A stretch of 64,000 bases of DNA from the NCBI RefSeq assembly GCF_001888185.1, contig NZ_CP016364.1, forward strand, positions 1,984,001 through 2,048,000. The letters run 5' to 3'. A program made the position numbers and the translations under genes. Positions 8,751 through 16,460 of this stretch are shown piece after piece; position 1 is the stretch's first letter, and each line of letters starts with the position of its first letter. The notes under the pieces were generated by a model that did not search any database, had not been told where the DNA came from, and was given only the letters and a program-made list of their open reading frames with translations. The DNA comes from Phaeobacter porticola. Lineage in GTDB: Bacteria > Pseudomonadota > Alphaproteobacteria > Rhodobacterales > Rhodobacteraceae.

Positions 8751-10559
8751 CTACGCTGCATCCTGATCCGATTGCTGGCGTTGCCACAGATGCGCGTAAC
8801 GCCCGTCCTTGGCCAGCAGCTCGTCATGCGTGCCGCGCTCAGCAATCTCGCCCTGTTCCAGCACAATGATCTGGTCCGCCTCCGCCACCGTGCTAAGTCG
8901 GTGCGCAATGGTGATCACCGTGCGCCCCTGCCCGGCCCGCGACAGGGCTTCCTTGATCTCCTGCTCGGTGTCACTGTCGAGCGCCGATGTTGCCTCATCC
9001 AGCAGCAGGATCGGCGGATTCTTCAGAAGGGTGCGGGCAATGCCCACCCGCTGCTTTTCACCGCCCGACAGCTTCAGTCCCCGTTCACCCACCTGCGTCT
9101 CATACCCCTCAGGCAGCCGCATGATGAAATCGTGGATCTGCGCATCGCGCGCCGCCTGTTCGACCTCGTCCTGCGTCGCCCCGTCCCGGCCATAGGCGAT
9201 GTTGTAGCGGATGGTGTCGTTGAACAGCACCGTGTCCTGCGGCACCACACCAATGGCGGCGTGCAGGCTTTGTTGTGTGACATCACGCACATCCTGCCCG
9301 TCGATGCGCAGCGCGCCGCGCGTCACATCATAGAACCGGAACAACAAGCGGCCGATGGTGGATTTTCCCGACCCGGTTGACCCAACAATGGCCACCGTGT
9401 GCCCGGCTGCCACCTCAAAGCTGACGCCCTTGAGGATCTGGCGATCGCTGTCATAGCCGAATTCCACCGCATCCAGCCTGATGGCCCCGCCATTCACAGT
9501 CAGCTGTTTGGCATCCTGAGCGTCGGTCACATCCGGCGCCTGTTCGATCAGATCGAACATCTCGCCCATATCCACCAGGCTCTGGCGGATTTCACGGTAT
9601 ACAGTCCCTAGGAAGTTCAAAGGCACGGTGATCTGGATCATATAGGCGTTGACCATTACAAAATCGCCAACCGTCAGATTGCCCTGCTGCACGCCGATTG
9701 CCGCCATCACCATCACCGCAACCAGACCGCCGGTGATTACCAGGCTTTGGCCAAAGTTGAGGAATGCCAGTGAATAGGCCGTCTTCAGCGCCGCCTTGGC
9801 ATAGGCGCGCATGGCCACATCATAGCGCGCGGCCTCGCGTTCTTCGGCGCCGAAATATTTAACGGTTTCATAGTTCAGCAGGCTATCGATCGCCTTTTGA
9901 TTGGCGTCGGTGTCCTGCTTGTTCATCTCGCGACGCAGCTTCACCCGCCATTCGGTGATGGCAAAGGTGAACCAGACATAGAACCCGATGGTGACAACCA
10001 CAACGACCAGATACCAGATGTCGAACATCACCGCGAGAATGATGGCGACCAGTGTCAGCTCCAGCACCAATGGGCCGATGGAGAACAGCAGGAAGCGCAG
10101 TAGGAACTCCACGCCCTTCACGCCGCGTTCGATAATGCGGCTCAGCCCGCCGGTCTTGCGGGTGATATGATAGCGCATCGACAGGCGATGGATATGCCGA
10201 AAGGTCTCCAGTGCCAGACGCCGCAGCGCCCGCTGGCCCACCGGGGCAAACACCGCATCGCGCAATTGCTGAAACCCATTGGTGAGGATCCGTGCCATGC
10301 CATAAGCCACGGTCAGACCAACCGCCCCCAGTGCCAGCGGCGGCACGCCCTCACCCGCCAGGCTGTCCACAGCGCCTTTGTACAGCATCGGTGTATAAAC
10401 GGCGACCAGCTTGGCCAATATCAGCACCGCAAGTGCTGCCACCACGCGGTATTTGACCCAGTTCAGACCTTCAGGCCAGAGATAGGGGCCAACGCGGCGC
10501 AGGGTGCGCAGACCCGAGCGGCGCTCCTCGTGCGCGGTTGTCATATCCGTGTCAGTCAT
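8751..10559 (-). CDS. Atm1/HMT-type ABC exporter, fused permease-ATPase
   Basis: Half-transporter of 602 residues, an N-terminal ABC membrane domain of six helices fused to a nucleotide-binding domain. Walker A is GSTGSGKST (about residue 390), the signature is LSGGEKQRVGIAR, Walker B ILLLDEATSALD (about 516), and the H-loop is AHRLST. The membrane part carries the ABCB7/Atm1-specific text GVEFLLRFLLFSIGP and ETVKYFGAE. Family members export glutathione or polysulfide conjugates and metal-glutathione complexes. Upstream in-frame ATGs exist (10589, 10640), but only 10559 has a good ribosome-binding site (AAGGAA, 5 nt spacing). The gap to the upstream LysM gene is about 150 nt, so a separate promoter is possible. 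Confidence 0.9.
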   Translation of the reverse strand: MTDTDMTTAHEERRSGLRTLRRVGPYLWPEGLNWVKYRVVAALAVLILAKLVAVYTPMLYKGAVDSLAGEGVPPLALGAVGLTVAYGMARILTNGFQQLRDAVFAPVGQRALRRLALETFRHIHRLSMRYHITRKTGGLSRIIERGVKGVEFLLRFLLFSIGPLVLELTLVAIILAVMFDIWYLVVVVVTIGFYVWFTFAITEWRVKLRREMNKQDTDANQKAIDSLLNYETVKYFGAEEREAARYDVAMRAYAKAALKTAYSLAFLNFGQSLVITGGLVAVMVMAAIGVQQGNLTVGDFVMVNAYMIQITVPLNFLGTVYREIRQSLVDMGEMFDLIEQAPDVTDAQDAKQLTVNGGAIRLDAVEFGYDSDRQILKGVSFEVAAGHTVAIVGSTGSGKSTIGRLLFRFYDVTRGALRIDGQDVRDVTQQSLHAAIGVVPQDTVLFNDTIRYNIAYGRDGATQDEVEQAARDAQIHDFIMRLPEGYETQVGERGLKLSGGEKQRVGIARTLLKNPPILLLDEATSALDSDTEQEIKEALSRAGQGRTVITIAHRLSTVAEADQIIVLEQGEIAERGTHDELLAKDGRYAHLWQRQQSDQDAA

Positions 10560-10707
10560 CACAGTTCCTTGTTGCAAGATCTCTGACATAGGCGGCACAC
10601 GCCCGTTTGACCAGCGCGCCGCGCTACCTGGGCCTACCAACTGGGCCTGTTATCTGGCTGAGGGCCGCACATCAGGCGGCCCTGTCGCGTCGATCAGATG
10701 CAGCCTG

Positions 10708-12348
10708 CTATTGCACCGGCACCGCAAACACCTGACCGGGATAAATCAGATCCGGGTTGCGGATGGCCTCGCGGTTGGCATCAAACACCCGCACATACAG
10801 CAGCCCGTCGCCATAGCGTTCACGCGAAATCGCCCAAAGCGTATCGCCTTTTTGCACTGTCACAACCCGCACCAGCGGCGTCGCCCCGGTGGGCGATACA
10901 TCCGGGCTGGCCGCAGCAATGTCGACAGCCGGTTGCAGCACCTCTGGTGCTTCACGTTTGAACGGAGTTTCCAGGCGGCTCAGCACCTTGCCCTCGGTAT
11001 CCAGCGCATCCAGCCGCAGCGCATAGATGCCCGGTGCGACATCGGGCAGAATGCCCGACCAGCGCCCGTCGTCATCGACCGGCAGGTCGGCGATGGCGGA
11101 GTTGTCGAGATAGGCCCGCACAACAGCATCCGAACGCACCCGCCCGCTCAGCACCACAGCCCCTTCTGCATCATATGAGATGGTATCCAGCGCCACGGTA
11201 TCCGGTGCCTCGGCCAATGTCGGCGTCGTCGGCTGTACCAGCTGCACGCCGCTGGCGTCCGCACGCAGCACTGCCACCCGATTTGGTGCCGCTTGGGCGT
11301 CATCAGGGACAGAAGCCGCCTCGGCGTCAGCTGTTACCGCAGTTTCTGGCTGAGCGGTGGTTGCAGGCTCTGATAGTTGGGCGACATCCTCGTCTGCGGT
11401 GACCTGCGCCACCCCTTCTGCGACATCCCCCGTCGACTGCACAGCCTCGGTTTCATCGCTGGTATCAACGCGGGCTATGACCTCAGCCGTGGCTCCCTCA
11501 GGCTGCTCGGGCGTCGTTACCTCGGCTGTGGGAGCCACCTCATCGCTGCGAATTTCGGGGGTTGGATCCGCATTCACGTCCGCCACCTCGGCCTCCGCCG
11601 CGCGCGTACCGGTCACTTTAGGCTCCGCGTCCGGCGTATCGGCCAATGCCACCTGAGACGCTGTCGGCTCCTCAGCCACGGCCACCTCTACCGGTGAAAC
11701 AGGCGCTAGGATGAACTGCGCGTCAGAGGCCAGCACCGCGCCGTCCAGCGCCGCTTCAAGTGATATCACTTGCGGCTGGTCCGAGGGGGCAACGCTGGTA
11801 AACAGCACAAACGCACCATCCGGCGGCACCGTCAGCGTCTCAATCACTGTCCCGTCCAACATCAGCGACAGCACCGATCCGGGGGCCGCACGCCCGGCAA
11901 CCATACCGCTGCCATCCATCTCAAACCGTGCCAAATCCATCTGCGGCGCGCTGAACCCCGCCACGTCTGTGGCCTCCTCTGCCGTCTCGGCAGCGGCCAC
12001 ATCATTTGTATCGGCAACCGCGTCCCCGGCTGCAGTCTCTGTCGGCGTCGCCTCAGCCGCGGGCTCTGCCACCGGCGTATCGACCTGATCAGCCTCTGCT
12101 AACGAGTCCTTTTCGTTACCCGTGTCGGCTGCGTCATTCGCCACCACAGGTGAGACCAGCTTGCGGTCTGACGAACTGCTGGGTGAGATCACCACTTGCT
12201 CCCCCTCCGCCGACCTGCTGCCTTGGGGATCCTCCTTTTCAGAACCGCCCCATTGTAGAAAAACCACGCCGCCAAGCACCGCAACCACCGCCGCAACGCC
12301 GCCGATGGTCGTTGTGGACAGCCCGCTTTTGCCCGTTACAATTGTCAT
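10708..12348 (-). CDS. Membrane-anchored acidic LysM protein
   Basis: 546 residues. A single transmembrane anchor (about residues 15-32, IGGVAAVVAVLGGVVFL) is followed by a long, Ala/Glu/Thr/Val-rich low-complexity region and two short Ig-like beta segments (DGSGMVAGRAAPGSVLSLML and VVLSGRVRSDAVVRAYLDN). It ends in one LysM domain (about 495-545: VQKGDTLWAISRERYG ... NPDLIYPGQVF). LysM binds peptidoglycan, so the protein probably spans from inner membrane to cell wall. The ATG at 12348 has a clear GGAAGG site 6 nt upstream; the longer frame to 12447 lacks one. It is divergent from the LOG gene. The role of the acidic linker is unknown. Confidence 0.82.
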   Translation of the reverse strand: MTIVTGKSGLSTTTIGGVAAVVAVLGGVVFLQWGGSEKEDPQGSRSAEGEQVVISPSSSSDRKLVSPVVANDAADTGNEKDSLAEADQVDTPVAEPAAEATPTETAAGDAVADTNDVAAAETAEEATDVAGFSAPQMDLARFEMDGSGMVAGRAAPGSVLSLMLDGTVIETLTVPPDGAFVLFTSVAPSDQPQVISLEAALDGAVLASDAQFILAPVSPVEVAVAEEPTASQVALADTPDAEPKVTGTRAAEAEVADVNADPTPEIRSDEVAPTAEVTTPEQPEGATAEVIARVDTSDETEAVQSTGDVAEGVAQVTADEDVAQLSEPATTAQPETAVTADAEAASVPDDAQAAPNRVAVLRADASGVQLVQPTTPTLAEAPDTVALDTISYDAEGAVVLSGRVRSDAVVRAYLDNSAIADLPVDDDGRWSGILPDVAPGIYALRLDALDTEGKVLSRLETPFKREAPEVLQPAVDIAAASPDVSPTGATPLVRVVTVQKGDTLWAISRERYGDGLLYVRVFDANREAIRNPDLIYPGQVFAVPVQ

Positions 12349-12512
12349 TCCAATCCTTCCCTTTCGACCATCCCGGCCCCCAGACAGGGTCCAATACTGC
12401 CGATCCTGCGGGATGTGCCCCCCCGCTTGCTTGAGCCAAGCATTCAATGCGGCTATCAGGGTCCAAAGGACGACTTATTTCCCCGCCGAACACAACAAAA
12501 AAGGTGATCGCC

Positions 12513-13055
12513 ATGCGTATTCATTCCGTCTGTGTGTATTGTGGATCGCGTGACGGCACCCGTCCCGCCTATGCCGCCGCCGCCGAGGCGCTTGGCACAG
12601 GCCTTGCCCGACAGGGCCAACGGCTGGTTTACGGCGCTGGCGATGTTGGTTTGATGGGCCGCGTGGCACGGGCAGCGCAGGCCGCAGATGGGCGAACGTT
12701 TGGCGTTATTCCTGAACATCTGGTCCGCCGCGAGGTCGCCAAGACCGATCTGAACACCTACGTGGTCACCGAAACCATGCATGAACGCAAAAAGGTCATG
12801 CTATACAACGCCGATGCCGTGGTGGTGTTACCGGGCGGCGCCGGCTCTCTGGACGAACTGTTCGAGGCGCTGACATGGCGGCAGCTGGAGCTGCACCAAA
12901 AGCCGATCCTGGTCCTGAATATCGACGGCTATTGGGATCCGCTCAAAGCTCTGGTGGATCACGTCGTCGCCGAAGGGTTTGCCGGTGACGAAACCTCCGC
13001 CGCCCTCACTTGGGTCACCAGCGTCGAAGATGCGCTGGCCATGCTGCGCGACTGA
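12513..13055 (+). CDS. LOG-family protein (TIGR00730; nucleoside 5'-monophosphate phosphoribohydrolase)
   Basis: 180-residue Rossmann-fold enzyme. N-terminal VCVYCGSRDG, central YGAGDVGLMG and catalytic/phosphate motif PGGAGSLDE (about residues 107-115) followed by EALTWRQLELHQKP are those of LOG/YvdD proteins, which hydrolyse nucleoside monophosphates to base and ribose 5-phosphate. They were first described as cytokinin-activating enzymes. The canonical PGGxGTxxE is here PGGAGSLDE, a conservative Thr-to-Ser change. The start at 12513 has AAGGTG upstream; a longer frame from 12447 adds no conserved sequence. The purpose in bacteria is often nucleotide salvage or clean-up rather than cytokinin production. 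Confidence 0.9.
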   Translation: MRIHSVCVYCGSRDGTRPAYAAAAEALGTGLARQGQRLVYGAGDVGLMGRVARAAQAADGRTFGVIPEHLVRREVAKTDLNTYVVTETMHERKKVMLYNADAVVVLPGGAGSLDELFEALTWRQLELHQKPILVLNIDGYWDPLKALVDHVVAEGFAGDETSAALTWVTSVEDALAMLRD

Positions 13056-13129
13056 TCAAGACGACCAGGACGCGGCGCATTCCTGCACCGCGTTTGCTGT
13101 AAATCCGTCTGACGCACGCCCCTGCCGGG

Positions 13130-13582
13130 TCAGCCTGCCAGCTCGTTCTGGACGATTTTCTCGATCTCATCCAGCGGGTGATTGGTCAGGGTCTTCGGGA
13201 TCTCCGCCGTGACCAAGTCCTGCACCTCCTTGTGCAGCTTGCCGCGCAGATTGCCCAGCACCTGAGGTGAGGCCACCAGAACAATCGGCCCCAGCTTGCC
13301 CTTGTGGGCGCGCGCGTAAAGCAGATCGGCGATATCATCGGCGAAACGTTCCTTGGCCAGTTCATGCCAATCAGTATCATCCAGCGCAGATCGTTGCCCA
13401 GGACCGCCATCATGCATCCGACCGGGCCGGTTTGCAGATTGTTCAATGTCGGAGGGATTGTCCTGCTCTTCCTTGCGGCGCACCTCCAGATTTGGATCCT
13501 GCGCATCGGTGGTGTTCTGCAACAACAGGGCCTTTTCGCTATCGGTCACCAGGACAAATGTACCGTGATCAAGCTGTGCCAT
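13130..13582 (-). CDS. Host attachment family protein (Host_attach/baeRF-like)
   Basis: 150 residues beginning MAQLDHGTFVLVTDSEKALL. The strand-forming start, the EVRRKEEQDNPSDIEQSANRPGRM segment, the ERFADDIADLL helix and the IVLVASPQVLGNLRGKL block match the family named for proteins needed for attachment to host cells, related to archaeal release-factor folds. The true function is not established. The ATG at 13582 overlaps the stop of the upstream 66-residue gene (TAATG), indicating coupled translation. A longer frame reaching 13843 runs through that gene in another frame and is not credible. Confidence 0.8.
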   Translation of the reverse strand: MAQLDHGTFVLVTDSEKALLLQNTTDAQDPNLEVRRKEEQDNPSDIEQSANRPGRMHDGGPGQRSALDDTDWHELAKERFADDIADLLYARAHKGKLGPIVLVASPQVLGNLRGKLHKEVQDLVTAEIPKTLTNHPLDEIEKIVQNELAG

Positions 13583-13782
13583 TACTGGTCCTCCTGCTCG
13601 TTGGATTTGGTCACGCGGGTGGCACCGGCTGGGCGTTCCACAACACGCTTTTCCTCGTCCTCGGTCGCGACCTCCCGGGCCAGTCGGCCACCGGTGCGGC
13701 CGCCGTGCGAAACGCTGCCTTCTGCCCCCAGGATCTCTTTGGTTTCCTGACGGCCATCCTTTGATCTGACGCGGTCTGCCAT
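13582..13782 (-). CDS. Small charged hypothetical protein coupled to host-attachment gene
   Basis: 66 residues, highly charged (MADRVRSKDGRQETKEILG ... EDEEKRVVERPAGATRVTK), without hydrophobic core, signal or membrane segment; probably disordered. The stop codon shares bases with the start of the host-attachment protein (TAATG), which is the main reason to believe it is translated. I do not recognise a family. The pairing suggests a linked function, but nothing in the sequence says what it is. Confidence 0.55.
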   Translation of the reverse strand: MADRVRSKDGRQETKEILGAEGSVSHGGRTGGRLAREVATEDEEKRVVERPAGATRVTKSNEQEDQ

Positions 13783-13863
13783 GTCGGTCCTCCGTGTGTT
13801 GTGGGTTCACTACCACAACACATAGGCGCCGAAATTGTTCCACAGGCCCACGTGATCCGCCAT

Positions 13864-13897
13864 AAAAAAAAGGCCCCGTCCGATACCGGACGGAGCC
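13864..13897 (-). terminator. Rho-independent terminator of sodB
   Basis: On the minus strand a GGCTCCGTCCG/CGGACGGGGCC stem (one mismatch, 4-nt loop) is followed by eight T. It lies 26 nt past the superoxide dismutase stop. Confidence 0.88.
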
Positions 13898-13923
13898 TCA
13901 GATCAATCACTGATCTGTAGCTA

Positions 13924-14523
13924 TCACATACGCGATGCAACGTTTTCCCAGTTGACCAGATTGTCGAGGAAGTTGGTCAGGTAGGCCGGGCGTTTATTGC
14001 GGAAGTCAATGTAGTAAGAGTGCTCCCACACGTCACACCCCAGCAGGGCGGTCTGACCAAAACAGACGGGGTTCACGCCGTTCTCAGTCTTGGTGACTTT
14101 CAGGCCACCATCGGTGTCCTTGACCAGCCAAGCCCAGCCAGAGCCGAACTGGCCAGCGCCTGCCGCCGAGAACTCTTCCTTGAACGTGCCAACAGAACCA
14201 AAGCTGTCGGTGATCGCCTTTTCCAGATCGCCTGGCATTTTGCTCTCACCCGGGCCCATCATTTCCCAGAACTGGTTGTGATTCCACAGCTGCGAGATGT
14301 TGTTGAAGATACCGCTTTGGGCGACAGCGTTTGCGTCGTAGGTCCCTTTGATGATCTCTTCCAAGGACTTGCCGTCCCACTCGGTGCCAGCAATCAACTT
14401 GTTGCCATTGTCCACATAGGCCTTGTGGTGCAGGTCGTGGTGGTATTCCAGCGTTTCGGCAGACATGCCTTTGGATGCCAGCGCATCATGGGCATAGGGA
14501 AGATCGGGAAGTTCAAAAGCCAT
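13924..14523 (-). CDS. sodB: Superoxide dismutase [Fe/Mn]
   Basis: 199-residue cytosolic enzyme that dismutates superoxide to oxygen and hydrogen peroxide. Metal ligands are recognisable as the first His in EYHHDLHHKAYVDN, the His in LWNHNQFW, and Asp and His in the C-terminal DVWEHSYYIDFRN. FGSGWAWLV is the usual active-site strand. Without an alignment I cannot separate Fe from Mn specificity safely; the overall text is closest to Fe-type enzymes. No signal peptide. It is a single-gene unit with its own terminator. Confidence 0.95.
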   Translation of the reverse strand: MAFELPDLPYAHDALASKGMSAETLEYHHDLHHKAYVDNGNKLIAGTEWDGKSLEEIIKGTYDANAVAQSGIFNNISQLWNHNQFWEMMGPGESKMPGDLEKAITDSFGSVGTFKEEFSAAGAGQFGSGWAWLVKDTDGGLKVTKTENGVNPVCFGQTALLGCDVWEHSYYIDFRNKRPAYLTNFLDNLVNWENVASRM

Positions 14524-14695
14524 CTGGGCCCCCTGTTTTATCTGTTGTGTTCCTAGGCAGATACATGCGGCTGGTGCCCCCGTTGGTCAAGACCAAGCCG
14601 GGGAAACACCTAAAAAATAGCTCAGGTTCTTATGTAAATCACGACCCGGACAATACTTTGACCGAGGCAGTGCAGGTAAGTTTGTCCTGACCTGC

Positions 14696-15121
14696 TTATT
14701 TGCGCAGCTTGATATTGCTGCGCTTGCAAGGGCCACTGCCAGAGGGGCGGTTGTCGTAGCCGTGTACGCGGGCTGTAATCGACAGCTTCATACGCGGCTC
14801 ATCCATCGTCGCTGAATAGCTTGCCTTGGCAGAGCCACTACGTGCGTCGATATTGTTGACGGTCCACTTCAGCTTGAGCCGGTTTTTAGAACGTTGATCG
14901 TAGGGCACGATCATCGGTGTTTTCTGCACGCTGGCGATAATGCCGTCCATTACGCCCGTAACTTTCTCCTCATGATCCACAAAGACCAAAACACGCGGCG
15001 AGAGCCAGCCGTATTTCTCATACGAGGTGATCTCGCAGTCATAGGTGACAGGTGCTGCAACAACAGGTGCCGCGCCAAACAGACAAGTGATCGCCGCAGC
15101 GGCTTTGATCAGAGTTTTCAT
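14696..15121 (-). CDS. Secreted protein, paralog of its upstream neighbour
   Basis: 141 residues with a clear Sec signal (MKTLIKAAAAITCLFGAAPVVA, cleavage after AxA) and a mature part of about 118 residues. The mature part begins with YDCEITSYEKYGW and has a second Cys near the end (GSGPCKR), so one disulfide is likely. It shares with the gene 113 nt upstream the pattern Y-x-C-[DE]-I-x-S, GW-x-x-P, WT-[IV]-x-N, A-x-Y-x-A and MK-[IL]-S. The ATG has GAGGT upstream. Function unknown; the beta-rich alternation suggests a small beta-sandwich or barrel. No family recognised. Confidence 0.75.
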   Translation of the reverse strand: MKTLIKAAAAITCLFGAAPVVAAPVTYDCEITSYEKYGWLSPRVLVFVDHEEKVTGVMDGIIASVQKTPMIVPYDQRSKNRLKLKWTVNNIDARSGSAKASYSATMDEPRMKLSITARVHGYDNRPSGSGPCKRSNIKLRK

Positions 15122-15233
15122 AAAGATACCTCACGTAAATTTTAAAGGCGTATTAGGAGTTTACAGGTGCAACTGCCAGTTGAGCAACCTGATGTCAACG
15201 ATCGACCAAACTCGGCAACCCCGAAACAGTGAG

Positions 15234-15707
15234 CTAACCGGTAATCTGCTCACATCGACCGATGCCACGCGGAGAGTCGGGCTCCATTCCCGCAGAGATC
15301 ACCTGCACGGAGATCTTCATATTCCGGGTGTTGAAAACCGCACGATAATGGGTTTCCACCGCGCCTGCGCTATTGCCGACAGACGAGTTGGAGATGGTCC
15401 AACTAACCCGGTAGGAACTCTCACTGAGGCGAAAGAAACCAGCCTTCAATGCGCGCCCGGCCAGAGCGCTGAGGTTGCCCAAATGCACGACCTCGGCGGA
15501 CCATTCATTGTAAAAGCGCAGGCTGATCTGGGGCGGAATCCAACCACGTCCCGACAGCGATTTAATATCACAGACATACATACCGTCCAGTGCCCGTGTC
15601 TGCGCCTGAACCTGTGCCGACATCGACAGGCCAGCGCCCAAGGCAAGACCAAAAATAAGGCCGAGCGATCGTGCCACTGGTGAAAACAGGTCAGAGACCT
15701 TGGACAT
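15234..15707 (-). CDS. Secreted protein, paralog of its downstream neighbour
   Basis: 157 residues, N-terminal signal (hydrophobic LGLIFGLALGAGLSM, then AQVQA). The mature domain has YVCDIKSLSGRGWIPP, YRVSWTISNSSVG, THYRAVFNTRNMKISVQV and a terminal GRCEQ. The two Cys and most aromatic and Trp positions match those of the following gene, so the pair arose by tandem duplication. A GGAG site precedes the ATG. Same direction, 112-nt gap. Function unknown. Confidence 0.75.
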   Translation of the reverse strand: MSKVSDLFSPVARSLGLIFGLALGAGLSMSAQVQAQTRALDGMYVCDIKSLSGRGWIPPQISLRFYNEWSAEVVHLGNLSALAGRALKAGFFRLSESSYRVSWTISNSSVGNSAGAVETHYRAVFNTRNMKISVQVISAGMEPDSPRGIGRCEQITG

Positions 15708-15816
15708 GCGAACTCCAAATCGTCTTGCGACAACTTAGCGAACCACGTTGCCCTAAATAAGTTTTCCGATTTGGTGACAACTACGAATCAACGTTGGAGA
15801 AAGACCAACAAAACCA

Positions 15817-15851
15817 AATAAAAAGTGCCCCCGGAAATCCAGGAACACTTT
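15817..15851 (-). terminator. Terminator of the sox operon
   Basis: On the minus strand AAAGTGTTCCTGG pairs with CCGGGGGCACTTT (13 bp, three G-U pairs, ATTT loop), followed by a T tract. It lies 37 nt after the soxG stop. Confidence 0.8.
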
Positions 15852-15887
15852 ATAAGGGCATAAAACTCACTACAAGGCTAAATTGCC

Positions 15888-16460
15888 TTAACCAGTTAAT
15901 GCACCTACCTTAGATTGTGGGTGCGCAGCTGTGGATAACAACTTGTACACATAGGCCGCTACGGATCTGAAACAAACGATGTGAAAATCGCCCGCCTCAT
16001 CCAGCCAGAATGCGGCTGCGACCTGCGCCATACGGGTCCGGCGGAACTGGCTAGGTTTGAAGGCCTCAGCCGACATATCCACCGGGCAGATCTTTGCCAG
16101 AACCTCACGTGCCCCATCACCAGACAGGCGGAACATGCCACGTGCGTCCGAGACATTGGCCGCCAGCGCATGTTCGCCTTTCAGCGCCTCTGCCAGATCC
16201 GCCACCTTGGCGTCAACCTCGGCGTAGGGCACCAGCAACAGCAGCTCATCCGGGGACATCCACGCGACACCGCCCGCGTCGGACAGTGACACCTGACCGC
16301 CGGTTGGAACATCAGCCCCTGTGGCGGCCTTAACAGCCGCTTTCAGCGGGGCCGAGGCCAGATCGCCACGCAGGGTAATCATCCCCTGCAATCCGCTGTC
16401 CTCGACCTGTGCCAGACCGGAGAACTTCGCACCATTCATTGCGCTGACAGGATCAGACAT
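15888..16460 (-). CDS. soxG: Sarcosine oxidase gamma subunit
   Basis: 190 residues with the compact folate-binding-like fold of SoxG (GcvT-related): LRGDLASAPLKAAVKAATG, VAWMSPDELLLLVP, VSDARGMFRLSGDGAREVLAKICPVDM and QVAAAFWLDEAG. It is the small subunit of heterotetrameric sarcosine oxidase and the last gene of soxBDAG. Its start overlaps the end of soxA by 8 nt. No signal peptide, so it is cytosolic. Confidence 0.92.
   Translation of the reverse strand: MSDPVSAMNGAKFSGLAQVEDSGLQGMITLRGDLASAPLKAAVKAATGADVPTGGQVSLSDAGGVAWMSPDELLLLVPYAEVDAKVADLAEALKGEHALAANVSDARGMFRLSGDGAREVLAKICPVDMSAEAFKPSQFRRTRMAQVAAAFWLDEAGDFHIVCFRSVAAYVYKLLSTAAHPQSKVGALTG

Noticed and set aside
13130-13843. Longer 237-residue version of the host-attachment protein
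   Set aside because: The extra N-terminus runs in another frame across the 66-residue gene and has low-complexity Arg/Gly text; the ATG at 13582 fits the family.
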